This document shows positions 9,928 through 19,299 of a stretch of DNA of 64,000 bases, piece after piece. The notes below the pieces were generated by a model, which did no database searches, was not told the origin of the DNA, and saw only the letters and a list, made by a program, of their open reading frames with translations. The translations under genes and the position numbers were made by a program. Each line of letters opens with the position of its first letter. Position 1 is the first letter of the stretch. The DNA is from an uncultured Porphyromonadaceae bacterium (GTDB lineage: Bacteria; Bacteroidota; Bacteroidia; Bacteroidales; Muribaculaceae): positions 1 through 64,000 of the forward strand of contig CAMWIM010000001.1 in assembly GCA_947174335.1 (NCBI GenBank), read 5' to 3'.

Positions 9928-11981
9928 TATTTTTTTGATTTTATGGCTTTTGACAGCTGTTCGGGAGAGAGTGATTCGTCAAACTCACTAAAACTAAAGA
10001 CAGTCTTACAGCCAGTTGCATAGTTACTGCAACCAAAAGCCGATTTTCCTTTTACAATATGTCCTTTTTTACAAACCGGACAAATAATCTGATCAAAAGA
10101 TGTTATCTTAACTCTTGGCTTACGAGGAGATTTGGCTGCAGAACCATCTTTTTTACTTTTAGAACCCTGTTTTGATGGTTTATCTTCAGTTTTACCCTCA
10201 ACAACAATACGTCGAGCAGAATTATCATTTAACACATTTATAACAATTTCATTAATTTGGGATTTGAGTTCATCAATAAATTCGGTGGCAGAATAGTCAC
10301 CTCTCTCAATTCGACGTAATTTATTTTCCCAGATACCTGTCATCTTGGCACTCTTCAGCAATTCCTGATTAATCGTAGCAATCAAATCAATACCGGCCTG
10401 AGATGCCATTATATTTTTGCGTTCACGGTAGATATACCGACGCTTAAACAGAGTTTCAATGATAGCCGCACGCGTTGAAGGACGACCAATCCCGTTCTCT
10501 TTCATTGCGTCGCGTAATTCTTCATCATCAACCGTTTTTCCTGCGGTTTCCATCGCTCTGAGCAAAGTACCTTCTGTATAATATTTTGGAGGTTGAGTCG
10601 CCTTTTTCTGCAAAGATGGATCATGAGGGCCACTTTCACCCTCATCAAAATGAGGCAAAATTTTATCATCAGAGTCGTCGCTCCCCTTTTCGCCATTGGG
10701 CTGAATAACATTACGCCAACCGGGTTCAGTAATAACTTTACCATTAGCCTTAAACTCAGTATCTTCAACCTTCCCAACAACAGTTGTTGCAAGAAATTGA
10801 CAGTCAGGATAAAATGCGGCAATAAAACGAGTTGCAACAAGATGATATAATTGACGCTCATTGCCGACTAACGAAGATGGAGATTCGCCTGTAGGTATAA
10901 TTGCATGGTGATCTGTAACTTTTGAGTTATCAAACACCTTCTTTGATTTTTGTATTTTGTTAGCTAAAATAGTCTGTGTCAAAGATGCATACGGTGTCAT
11001 CTTTCTTAAAATCTCAGGTACTTTGGGGTATATATCATCGCTGAGATAAGTCGTATCTACACGCGGGTATGTAGTTACTTTCTTCTCATAAAGTGACTGT
11101 ATCAGTTTCAGCGTATCATCAGCACTCCATCCCCAACGGCGGTTACATTCAACCTGTAACGATGTGAGGTCAAACAATCTTAGAGGTGCTTCCTTACCTT
11201 TTTTTTCTGTTACAGATTGAACTATGAAAGGCTTGTCTGTTATCAGACTCAACGCCTGTTCAGCATCTTCAATCTTCATATATCGTCCGGCAGTCGAGTT
11301 AAATACTGTATCGCGGTAAACCGTTTTCAATTCCCAAAAATCTTCAGAAACGAAGTTGGCAATTTCATGATGTCTCTGAACTATCAAAGATAAGGTCGGA
11401 GTTTGAACTCGACCAATCGACAATACATTTCCGGGAGTAGAATATTTAAGAGTATATAGACGTGTAGCATTCATACCAAGAATCCAATCGCCAACAGCGC
11501 GAGAGAGTCCGGCATGATACAGATTGTTAAAATCCGATTCAGGCTTCAAATCAGCAAACCCTTTACGGATTGACTCATCAGTCAACGAAGATATCCAAAG
11601 ACGACGTACGGGACACTTGACACCAGCCTTTTGCATAACCCAACGTTGAATAAGTTCTCCCTCTTGCCCGGCGTCACCACAGTTTATAACCTCAGACGCT
11701 TGATTGACAAGAGATTCAATAACTCTGAATTGATGTTCAATGCTTTTTTCCGGAATAATCTTTATTCCAAATTTTGGTGGAAGCATCGGAAGCGAACCAA
11801 GCGACCATTTCTTCCATAACGGAGTATAATCGGCTGGTTCTTTTAAAGTACATAAGTGACCAAAAGTCCATGTAACTTTATAATCACCGCCTTCATAATA
11901 GCCATCACGACGCGTATTGGCACCGAGTATGGCTGCTATATCTTTTGCAACGCTCGGTTTCTCGGTAATACAAACTATCAC
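9927..11981 (-). CDS. topB: DNA topoisomerase III
   Basis: This type IA topoisomerase decatenates DNA. The 684-residue protein opens with the Toprim motif CITEKPSVAKDIA, has the acidic Toprim block (CGDAGQEGELI), the SIGRVQTPTLSLIVQ segment, and the active-site Tyr in TTYPRVDTTYLS. A disordered Lys/Ser-rich linker (about 605-640) precedes one C-terminal zinc finger, CPVC...CSNYATGC. The start is GTG 11981, overlapping the previous gene's stop by 4 bases (GTGA), which fits coupled translation. Chromosomal operon context rather than a conjugative element suggests a housekeeping copy. Confidence 0.94.
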   Translation of the reverse strand: MIVCITEKPSVAKDIAAILGANTRRDGYYEGGDYKVTWTFGHLCTLKEPADYTPLWKKWSLGSLPMLPPKFGIKIIPEKSIEHQFRVIESLVNQASEVINCGDAGQEGELIQRWVMQKAGVKCPVRRLWISSLTDESIRKGFADLKPESDFNNLYHAGLSRAVGDWILGMNATRLYTLKYSTPGNVLSIGRVQTPTLSLIVQRHHEIANFVSEDFWELKTVYRDTVFNSTAGRYMKIEDAEQALSLITDKPFIVQSVTEKKGKEAPLRLFDLTSLQVECNRRWGWSADDTLKLIQSLYEKKVTTYPRVDTTYLSDDIYPKVPEILRKMTPYASLTQTILANKIQKSKKVFDNSKVTDHHAIIPTGESPSSLVGNERQLYHLVATRFIAAFYPDCQFLATTVVGKVEDTEFKANGKVITEPGWRNVIQPNGEKGSDDSDDKILPHFDEGESGPHDPSLQKKATQPPKYYTEGTLLRAMETAGKTVDDEELRDAMKENGIGRPSTRAAIIETLFKRRYIYRERKNIMASQAGIDLIATINQELLKSAKMTGIWENKLRRIERGDYSATEFIDELKSQINEIVINVLNDNSARRIVVEGKTEDKPSKQGSKSKKDGSAAKSPRKPRVKITSFDQIICPVCKKGHIVKGKSAFGCSNYATGCKTVFSFSEFDESLSPEQLSKAIKSKK

Positions 11982-12427
11982 TGGTCTTTACTTCCCCTCT
12001 TTTGGTTTGTATTTTTTATATTAGCCTTAACATCGCCATACACTGTATGAAAAACGACAACAGCATCTTTTGAGAATTTTGACTGCATGGTGAAGTCTAC
12101 TTCAACATATATTTCCCCTTCATCCTCCCATTGGAAATAACGTTTAAAGTCAACACCATCTATGTCAGATGCCATAAATCTTTTAGTTCCGTTCTGAAGT
12201 GATACAGAATCAATACGAGATGATGTATGAGGGGTTGAAATCAGGAAAACACCTATACGCGATACGCCATCAGTATTGGTGTTATTTATATCTTTAACCT
12301 GAGCGACAACCTTATGTTTAGGTTGCACTAGACGAGGACTTAAGCCAGGGAATTGAGCGACCACCGGCATCGGTATTATTAGCGCAACGGCAAATAAAAT
12401 ATGTTTTGCAATAATTTTTATATTCAT
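11978..12427 (-). CDS. Exported protein of unknown function
   Basis: A 149-residue protein with a clear signal peptide (MNIKIIAKHILFAVALI...VVAQ, cleavage after about residue 25). The mature part is a small predicted beta-rich domain with no motif I recognise, ending in a Lys/Asn-rich tail. It sits between mazG (6 bases) and topB (4-base overlap), so it is co-translated with DNA-metabolism genes although it is itself exported. I cannot name its family. Confidence 0.75.
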   Translation of the reverse strand: MNIKIIAKHILFAVALIIPMPVVAQFPGLSPRLVQPKHKVVAQVKDINNTNTDGVSRIGVFLISTPHTSSRIDSVSLQNGTKRFMASDIDGVDFKRYFQWEDEGEIYVEVDFTMQSKFSKDAVVVFHTVYGDVKANIKNTNQKRGSKDQ

Positions 12428-12433
12428 CGACTT

Positions 12434-13237
12434 CTACTTTTTTAATTCTATTTTAGCTTGATTCCACAGTTGATCCATCTCCTCAATAGTCAGATCACTT
12501 ATTTTTCTACCTGTTTTTTTTGCTGCTTCCTCTATATAATTAAACCGTGCAATAAACTTTCGATTTGTTTTTTCAAGCGCATTTTCTGGCGTAATCTTAT
12601 ATAGACGTGCAGTATTGACAAGAGCAAAGAACATATCGCCCATTTCTTCTTCCATCAGCTCTTTGTCGTTTTTTTCAGCCTCGGTTTTAAATTCAGCAAT
12701 TTCTTCATCCACTTTATTCCAAACATCTTCTTTGTTTTCCCAATCAAAGCCTACATTTGCCGCCTTTTCTTGAATTCGATAAGCCTTAATCAACGCAGGA
12801 AGTGCATCGGGAACACCGGACAAGACTGTCTTATTGCCATTCTTCTCTTTCAACTTTAGTTGTTCCCAATTTTGTTCCACATCGTTAGAGTCCTTAACAC
12901 TTGTATCTCCAAAAACATGAGGATGACGGAATATAAGTTTATTGTTTAGGGCATCAGCAACATCACAAATATCGAACGAGCCTTTTTCTTCTCCTATTTT
13001 TGAATAAAATAGGATATGAAGAAGCACATCTCCAAGTTCTTTTTTGATATCATCGTTTTTATCTTTTATCAATGCATCACATAACTCGTAAACTTCTTCT
13101 ACCGTATTTGATCTTAGAGATTCATTCGTTTGCTTTGCATCCCAAGGGCATTTCACACGAAGGATGTCAAGAGTATCGATCACTCGACCAAGAGCCTCTA
13201 TTTTTTCTTGACGTGTATGGTTTATTTTACTATTCAT
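12434..13237 (-). CDS. mazG: Nucleoside triphosphate pyrophosphohydrolase MazG
   Basis: MazG hydrolyses NTPs and dNTPs to monophosphates and pyrophosphate and cleans up damaged nucleotides. At 267 residues it holds two all-alpha MazG domains: the first around LRVKCPWDAKQTNESLR...EEVYELCDAL...KKELGDVLLHILF, the second around KEDVWNKVDEEIAEFKTE...EEEMGDMFFALVN. The paired EExxE/ExxD metal sites are visible in both. It lies 9 bases after the dsbD-like gene. Confidence 0.95.
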   Translation of the reverse strand: MNSKINHTRQEKIEALGRVIDTLDILRVKCPWDAKQTNESLRSNTVEEVYELCDALIKDKNDDIKKELGDVLLHILFYSKIGEEKGSFDICDVADALNNKLIFRHPHVFGDTSVKDSNDVEQNWEQLKLKEKNGNKTVLSGVPDALPALIKAYRIQEKAANVGFDWENKEDVWNKVDEEIAEFKTEAEKNDKELMEEEMGDMFFALVNTARLYKITPENALEKTNRKFIARFNYIEEAAKKTGRKISDLTIEEMDQLWNQAKIELKK

Positions 13238-13246
13238 AGCAGTCTT

Positions 13247-15211
13247 TTATTTTATCGGAGTAAGGGCAGATTTTAGCCAATGGGCAAATCTTACCGGATT
13301 CTTTTTATAACTATATGGTACTTCTAACGGCTCACCTTCACTATTAACAACAATAAAATAAGGTAGTTCGTCAGAACCAAATCTTATATCTTGAAGCTTT
13401 GTCCACAATTCGCCATAGGTTGTAACAGTCACATGGCGTTTATCAACAGGGATAAATATTTTATGTGGCAACTTTTCCGCATCATCAACATTCAGTTTAA
13501 CAACAATAAAATTATCAAACATCAGATTGTTAACCTCCGGAATTGACAATACATTTTCGTTAAAATCTTTACAATCAAGACTGTCGGGAGCATAAAACTC
13601 AATTAAGACAGGTTTATTTTCATCTTTAGCTTTTTTCAGAGCTTCTTGATAATCAGTCAAGACAAGCGCACGTACGGCATCTTCTGATTTAAAATTTTGA
13701 TTGTATAATTGAGGAATTATTGCACTCACGCCTTTTAACGGTTTCCCAAACAATCCGGGCAAAAGGTAAACTGTTAATGCAAGTGTAGTTACCGCCAGAA
13801 ACACGCGAAAAACACTTACATTCTCGCGCCGATTATCGCCCGGAAATTTGACTATACCGAGAAGATACACAGTCAAAATAGCAAATATGGCAACCCAAAT
13901 CGAGATAAAAGTTTCGCGGGTTATTAAATTCCATCCAAATGCCATATCAGCAACTGACAAAAATTTAATTGATAAGGCAAGTTCTATAAATCCGAGGAAG
14001 ATATTTATTGCTCCTAACCAAGACCCCGCCCGAGGCAAGTGGTGTAGCCAAGCCGGGAAAATGGCAAAGAGCATAAACGGCAATGCAAGAGCAACGGCAA
14101 ACCCGCCAAAACTGAGAGCCGGACCTTCGACCATTCCCATTGAAACTGATTCAAGTAGCAACGTCCCAATAATCGGACCTGTACAAGAGAATGACATAAA
14201 CGCTAAAGCGAGAGCCATAAAGAATATCGAGACAAATCCGGCACCTTTTTCAGCCTGCATATCAACCTTTTCGGTCAATTTTGCAGGTAACGTAATTTCA
14301 AATGCGCCGAAAAACGAGATTGCAAATAACACAAGCAATACAAAGAATGCAAGATTAAACCAAGGTGACGATGCGATTCGACTCATAGTCCCGGCCCCAA
14401 AAAACAGAGTAACCGCCAAGCCGATTGCAACATAAAATATTATAATAGCCAAGCCATAACAAAATGCCTTCAATACAATTTTAATCCACTTGCTATCTCG
14501 CGAAAACAAACTCATTGTCAGCGGTACAATCGGCCACACACATGGTGTCATCAGCGCCAGTAAACCACCCAAAAATCCAAGCATAAAAATTCGCAAACCT
14601 GAATTTGAAATTACATCAGGCTGTCTATCGCGTTCAGGATAAACGACAGGTCTCCAAATAGATTCAGTATTCTTTATGACAGGCTTTTCTTCCTTGATTG
14701 ATGAAGATTGCTTAACCGAATTTTCTTCTATCGGAGCAGATGTTTTATTGATATATGAAGCCTCAAGTGAAAAATTTACACTCCGAGGAGGTATACACTT
14801 TGAATTATTACACGTTTGAAAGTTAACTCGTGCATCAAACTTAGCCGAAGTATTATCAGTCACTGTAAACGGAATGGTAAATGAAACTTCGTTTTCCCAA
14901 TAACTTAACCGAAGATGAAATATCATATCCACCCCGACATTTGGCTGGCGGGAAGGCACTACCTGTCCAAACGAAATTCCTTCGGCATTTGAGAATGAAA
15001 AAGAAGTGGCAATCGGTCCGTCTTCAGGCATGTTTAATCCATACAAATGCCAACCTTGCTTTATCGAGGCATTGAATACAACCGTTCCATTCCCACTATC
15101 AAGCATATCAATATGAGCAGTCCATTCAACAGGGTCAGACGCTTGCGCCGGCAATGAGATAAAGCCTGCTAAAACTATCGAAATATATGATAAATAACGC
15201 AATATATTCAT
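13247..15211 (-). CDS. DsbD-family thiol:disulfide interchange protein, altered C-terminal active site
   Basis: DsbD proteins carry electrons from cytoplasmic thioredoxin across the membrane. The 654 residues are arranged as: signal peptide (1-24), N-terminal DsbD-alpha-type domain with the Cys pair CNNSKCIPP (about 134-139), eight or so membrane helices with the two redox cysteines in MTPCVWP (about 222) and SFSCTGP (about 342), and a C-terminal thioredoxin fold (about 525-654). The thioredoxin site reads DSLDC: the first, nucleophilic Cys of CxxC is Ser 544, while C547 remains. The final electron relay is therefore unusual. Neighbours are ClC (6 bases) and mazG (9 bases). Confidence 0.88.
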   Translation of the reverse strand: MNILRYLSYISIVLAGFISLPAQASDPVEWTAHIDMLDSGNGTVVFNASIKQGWHLYGLNMPEDGPIATSFSFSNAEGISFGQVVPSRQPNVGVDMIFHLRLSYWENEVSFTIPFTVTDNTSAKFDARVNFQTCNNSKCIPPRSVNFSLEASYINKTSAPIEENSVKQSSSIKEEKPVIKNTESIWRPVVYPERDRQPDVISNSGLRIFMLGFLGGLLALMTPCVWPIVPLTMSLFSRDSKWIKIVLKAFCYGLAIIIFYVAIGLAVTLFFGAGTMSRIASSPWFNLAFFVLLVLFAISFFGAFEITLPAKLTEKVDMQAEKGAGFVSIFFMALALAFMSFSCTGPIIGTLLLESVSMGMVEGPALSFGGFAVALALPFMLFAIFPAWLHHLPRAGSWLGAINIFLGFIELALSIKFLSVADMAFGWNLITRETFISIWVAIFAILTVYLLGIVKFPGDNRRENVSVFRVFLAVTTLALTVYLLPGLFGKPLKGVSAIIPQLYNQNFKSEDAVRALVLTDYQEALKKAKDENKPVLIEFYAPDSLDCKDFNENVLSIPEVNNLMFDNFIVVKLNVDDAEKLPHKIFIPVDKRHVTVTTYGELWTKLQDIRFGSDELPYFIVVNSEGEPLEVPYSYKKNPVRFAHWLKSALTPIK

Positions 15212-15217
15212 AACTTT

Positions 15218-17038
15218 TTAATCTTCGGAATAGTGGCGAAGCACACGGCGGTATGAATTAAATATTTTTGATTTAGAGACAAATCCAACATAACGCCCCG
15301 ACTCTACAACAGGCAAATTCCATGCACCGGTACTGTCAAAAGTCTTCATTACACTTTCCATCGACTGTCCAACTTCAATTTTACCCGGAGGTGCACTCAT
15401 GAATTTTTCGACATACATTTTTTTGTAAAGATCAGGTCGGAACATTATATTTCTGATATCATCAAGCAAAACTATTCCGAGTAAAGTACCATTTTCATTT
15501 ACCACGGGGAACAAGTTACGATTACTTTTTGATATCACATCAACCATTTCTTTTAAATTCATTTCGGGTCTCACAGACATAAAGTCCCGCTCAATTACGC
15601 TATCCATTTTCAAGAGCGTCAAAACAGCTTTGTCTTTATGGTGGGTCAGCAATTCGCCACGACGAGCAAGACGCATTGTATAAATACTATATGGTTCGAA
15701 TACCTTTATCGTACCATAGGAGATTGTGGAGACTATCAATAACGGTAGAAACAAGTCGTAGCCACCGGTCATTTCAGCCGTAAGGAAGATTGCCATCAGC
15801 GGTGCGTGCATTACTCCGCTCATTACACCCGCCATGCCCATCAACGCAAAATTTTTGAGAGACAAATCAAGGTCTGCCCAAACAAAATTCAGCAGAAAGG
15901 CGAAGAAGAAACCGGTCATACATCCAACGTACAGAGAGGGAGCAAATGTACCACCAATACCACCTGCACCTGTTGTTGCAGATGTTGCAAAAGCCTTTAA
16001 AAGAATGATACAACCGATGAACAATATTATGAACCAAGTATTTGTTCCGTCGGAATAGAAGATAGAGCTATCGACAATTGAAGATGGCTGGCCATCAAGA
16101 AGTTGATTAATTGAAATATAACCTTCACCATATAGCGGTGGAAACAAAAAAACCAAACCGGCAATCAATGCGCCACCGATTAGAGTTTTCTTCCATTGAG
16201 TTTTCAAAGTCTTGCTGAAAAAGCTTTCCATTCTCAACATCACTCTTGTAAAGTAAAGCGAGACTACGCCACAGAACAATCCGAGTAAAATTGCATAAGG
16301 GATTCTCGAAGTCACGAAGTTTTCGCTTTGTATAAACAGAAATTCCAAATCATATCCTGTAAAAACATAAGCAATCGTTGCCGCTGTAATAGATGAAATC
16401 AACAACGGCATAACAGAAACCGTTGTCAGGTCAATCATCAAAACTTCAAGTGTAAAAAGCATTCCTGCGATCGGTGCTTTAAAAATTCCCGCAATACCCG
16501 CCGCAGCACCGCATCCTACCAAAATCATAAGGACGCGCGGTGATAGTCTAAAAAGCTGACCGACGTTAGAACCTATGGCGGCTCCGGTTGCGACAATCGG
16601 CCCCTCAGCACCAACAGAACCACCAAATCCGATAGTTACCGAGCTGGCAATTATCGACGAATACATATTGTGTGGCTTAAGACGGCTTTTATTTTGACTG
16701 ATCGCATAAAGTACACGCGTAACACCATGTGAAATATTATCCTTAACAAAATATTTCACATAAAGAACCGAAATCATAATACCGATAATCGGGCATATCA
16801 AAAATATGTAGTTGCCACCTGTCACAGCCAAGTGGGAGGTTATCAATGTCGATATTAAATGAATCAAGGCTTTAAGAAGTATCGCTGCAAAACCGCCCAA
16901 TATACCGACTACGAGTGCAAGTATGATGACAAATGTCTTTTCCTTTATATGAGATTCCCGCCAAAACACAACTTTCTGCCACCATTCCGAGTAGATGAGG
17001 TGTCGACGGGTATTATGTTCGTTTTGTTCTTTAATCAT
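15218..17038 (-). CDS. ClC-family chloride channel/transporter with C-terminal CBS pair
   Basis: A membrane ClC protein of 606 residues moving chloride or related anions. The signature regions are present: GGSVGAEGP with the gating Glu (E145), GIFKAPIAGMLFTLEVL, and the GGIGGTFAPSLYVG filter helix. Two CBS domains occupy about 455-600 and may bind nucleotides. At the place of the internal proton glutamate of ClC-ec1 (E203) there is Val 199, the residue found in ClC channels, so this may be a passive channel rather than a Cl/H exchanger. It is the second gene of the tsaC operon. Confidence 0.92.
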   Translation of the reverse strand: MIKEQNEHNTRRHLIYSEWWQKVVFWRESHIKEKTFVIILALVVGILGGFAAILLKALIHLISTLITSHLAVTGGNYIFLICPIIGIMISVLYVKYFVKDNISHGVTRVLYAISQNKSRLKPHNMYSSIIASSVTIGFGGSVGAEGPIVATGAAIGSNVGQLFRLSPRVLMILVGCGAAAGIAGIFKAPIAGMLFTLEVLMIDLTTVSVMPLLISSITAATIAYVFTGYDLEFLFIQSENFVTSRIPYAILLGLFCGVVSLYFTRVMLRMESFFSKTLKTQWKKTLIGGALIAGLVFLFPPLYGEGYISINQLLDGQPSSIVDSSIFYSDGTNTWFIILFIGCIILLKAFATSATTGAGGIGGTFAPSLYVGCMTGFFFAFLLNFVWADLDLSLKNFALMGMAGVMSGVMHAPLMAIFLTAEMTGGYDLFLPLLIVSTISYGTIKVFEPYSIYTMRLARRGELLTHHKDKAVLTLLKMDSVIERDFMSVRPEMNLKEMVDVISKSNRNLFPVVNENGTLLGIVLLDDIRNIMFRPDLYKKMYVEKFMSAPPGKIEVGQSMESVMKTFDSTGAWNLPVVESGRYVGFVSKSKIFNSYRRVLRHYSED

Positions 17039-17065
17039 AATTTACAAAGCGGATGTGATGTTTAA

Positions 17066-17635
17066 TTATGGACGTAAAATTTTTATTACGCCATTACAGC
17101 CAAGTTTGATTACACTTGAGGGCAAAGTCTTAATTACTTCGTCACGGCGAGACTCCATTATATAATCGACCGCCGATTTAATGTCATCAGAGATATCACA
17201 GAATGATGGTGCCGACGGTTGTCCACTAATATTTGCCGATGTCGATACAATAGGACGACGCAATGTCCTGCAAAGTTCTGCCGAGACTTTCTCTGACGTC
17301 ACACGAATACCGATACTCCCATCTTCCGATAAAAGCTCCGGAGCAAGATTTATCCCCTTATCATACACTATTGTAAGAGGTTTACCAGCAGCATCTATCA
17401 ACTCATATGCCACTTCCGGTATTTCATAGACATAACGTTCAAGTTGACGAATTGAATCGGTCAACACAATCAAAGCCTTAGAGTCGGCACGGTGTTTTAT
17501 ATCATAAACGCGACGGACAGCTTCCGAGCAAGTAGCATCACAACCCAGCCCCCATATCGTATCGGTCGGGTACAATATTACACCACCCCTTTTGAGGACT
17601 TCAATCGCATTTGCTATATCTTGTTCTACTGTCAT
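17066..17635 (-). CDS. tsaC: L-threonylcarbamoyladenylate synthase (short TsaC type)
   Basis: This enzyme makes threonylcarbamoyl-AMP for the universal t6A37 modification of ANN-decoding tRNAs. The 189-residue YrdC-fold protein shows GGVILYPTDTIWGLGCDA near the N-terminus, the KHRADSKAL nucleotide-binding Lys/Arg patch, and PIVSTSANISGQPS. It lacks the extra Sua5 domain. It is the first gene of an eight-gene minus-strand operon. A weaker promoter match (TTGG, 19 bases, TATTTTTG at 17687-17657) lies just upstream. Confidence 0.94.
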   Translation of the reverse strand: MTVEQDIANAIEVLKRGGVILYPTDTIWGLGCDATCSEAVRRVYDIKHRADSKALIVLTDSIRQLERYVYEIPEVAYELIDAAGKPLTIVYDKGINLAPELLSEDGSIGIRVTSEKVSAELCRTLRRPIVSTSANISGQPSAPSFCDISDDIKSAVDYIMESRRDEVIKTLPSSVIKLGCNGVIKILRP

Positions 17636-17705
17636 TATCTCTATAGATTATGACTGCAAAAATACTCAGAATTCATCAAAAAGCCAACTAAAGATTCAAA
17701 TAAAT

Positions 17706-17736
17706 TTTGGTTGACTGATTATATTATGTAAATTTG
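17706..17736 (+). promoter_or_regulatory. Promoter of the flippase-glycosyltransferase unit
   Basis: TTTG (17706-17709), 19 bases, TAAATTTG (17729-17736). The start codon of the flippase is only 12 bases beyond, so the mRNA is nearly leaderless. Confidence 0.65.
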
Positions 17737-17748
17737 CGTCAGTAAGCA

Positions 17749-19299
17749 ATGAATTACTCCGCGTCTAAAACAACTAAAAGTGTAAAAAATGGATTGGTGG
17801 CGATGTCTTTTTTCGTCATCACTATTTTTATACAATTTTACTCCAGAAAAATATTTCTTGTCGGCTTGGGAGCAGACATTCTCGGACTTAATTCAACGCT
17901 TGTCAACATGCTTGAATTTCTAAATCTTGCCGAACTTGGAGTCGGAACTGCTATAGGATTTTCGCTCTTCAAACCATTAAGCTTAAACGACTATCAATCA
18001 GTAAATGAAATAGTAACATTTCAAGGATTACTTTATAGACGTATTGCTATTTTAATTCTTGTCTGTGCAATTGTTCTGAGCTGCTTTTTCCCTCTGATTT
18101 TTGAAAAATCAGGACTACCGTTATGGTATGCTTACGCATCATTTTTCACGATGCTATTCAGCTCTATGATTGGTTATTTCTTCAATTACAGACAAGTAAT
18201 TTTATCATCATCTCAACAAGAATATAGAATAATATACAGCTACCGGTTAACTCAGTTAATAAAAATAATATTCCAGATGACAGCTGTCTATTATTCGAAT
18301 TTCGGGTACATCTGGTGGGTCATTCTCGAAGCTGTCTTTGTTGTAATTTCAGCAGTTGCATTACACTATGTCACACAAAAGGCATTTCCAGATTTAAAAA
18401 CCGGAGTGTTGTCTTATAAGGAATTATCATTAAAATATGGCAAATTGCGAACTAAAATCAAACAACTGTTTTTCCATAAAATAGGCTCTTTTGCATTATA
18501 CCAATCAAGTCCACTTATAATTTATGCCTTTATATCATTAAATGAAGTTACTCTATACATGAATTATATGTTGATTTCAGCCGGTATTTTACAACTTTTC
18601 AACGCAATATATAATGGAGTTGGAGCCGGAGTCGGAAATGTCGTCGCCCAAGGAGATTGGAACTACTCAAAAACTATATTTAATGAGATTTTCAGCCTCC
18701 GTTTTGTTTCGTCGTGGATTGTATTCGTTACTTTTTTCATGACGGCAGGTTCTTTTGTAACATTTTGGATTGGAGCTGATTATATTTTGCCAATGAATAC
18801 AACTATACTGATCGGAATAATATTATTTCTCAACTTGATCAGATATACGGTTGATACTTACATTCAGGCAAATGGAATATATGGCGATATTTATGCACCA
18901 ATATCAGAAGCAGTTATAAATTTAACGCTCTCAATATCATTAGGATATTTAATGGGATTGAACGGCATATTAACAGGTATTATTATCAGCCAAATTGCAA
19001 TCGTAATTCTTTGGAAGCCGTATTACTTACTCTCCAAATTTCCCATATTTAAATTTCGCCGATATATACTAAAACTACTATCTCATTTTTTAATGTCAAT
19101 TATTTGTACCATTCCTTCGCTAATCTTATATCAATTGATTGACAGTCACTTATATACAACCGAATTCTATCGTTTCATAACACTTACAATTATTTTATTT
19201 ACCAGTCTTATTGTGAGTAATGGTTTGGGATTTTACATCACCGGTAGTCCTTTCAAAAATGCTCTTTTTCGACTTAAATCAATACGTTCTCTAAAATGA
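17749..19299 (+). CDS. Polysaccharide flippase-like membrane protein (Wzx/MOP type)
   Basis: A 516-residue protein with 12 to 14 predicted membrane segments. It would flip a lipid-linked oligosaccharide across the inner membrane. The N-terminus (GLVAMSFFVITIFIQFYSRK..LGADILGLNSTL) is the pattern of Bacteroidota oligosaccharide flippases. It overlaps the next glycosyltransferase by 4 bases (ATGA). No complete capsule locus is present, so this two-gene pair is either an orphan unit or works with loci elsewhere. The MOP superfamily call is firm; the exact cargo is unknown. Confidence 0.82.
   Translation: MNYSASKTTKSVKNGLVAMSFFVITIFIQFYSRKIFLVGLGADILGLNSTLVNMLEFLNLAELGVGTAIGFSLFKPLSLNDYQSVNEIVTFQGLLYRRIAILILVCAIVLSCFFPLIFEKSGLPLWYAYASFFTMLFSSMIGYFFNYRQVILSSSQQEYRIIYSYRLTQLIKIIFQMTAVYYSNFGYIWWVILEAVFVVISAVALHYVTQKAFPDLKTGVLSYKELSLKYGKLRTKIKQLFFHKIGSFALYQSSPLIIYAFISLNEVTLYMNYMLISAGILQLFNAIYNGVGAGVGNVVAQGDWNYSKTIFNEIFSLRFVSSWIVFVTFFMTAGSFVTFWIGADYILPMNTTILIGIILFLNLIRYTVDTYIQANGIYGDIYAPISEAVINLTLSISLGYLMGLNGILTGIIISQIAIVILWKPYYLLSKFPIFKFRRYILKLLSHFLMSIICTIPSLILYQLIDSHLYTTEFYRFITLTIILFTSLIVSNGLGFYITGSPFKNALFRLKSIRSLK

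Noticed and set aside
13848-14435. 195-codon plus-strand frame inside the DsbD-like gene
   Set aside because: Shadow of the membrane part of dsbD; Asn/Ala/Pro-rich with no domain.
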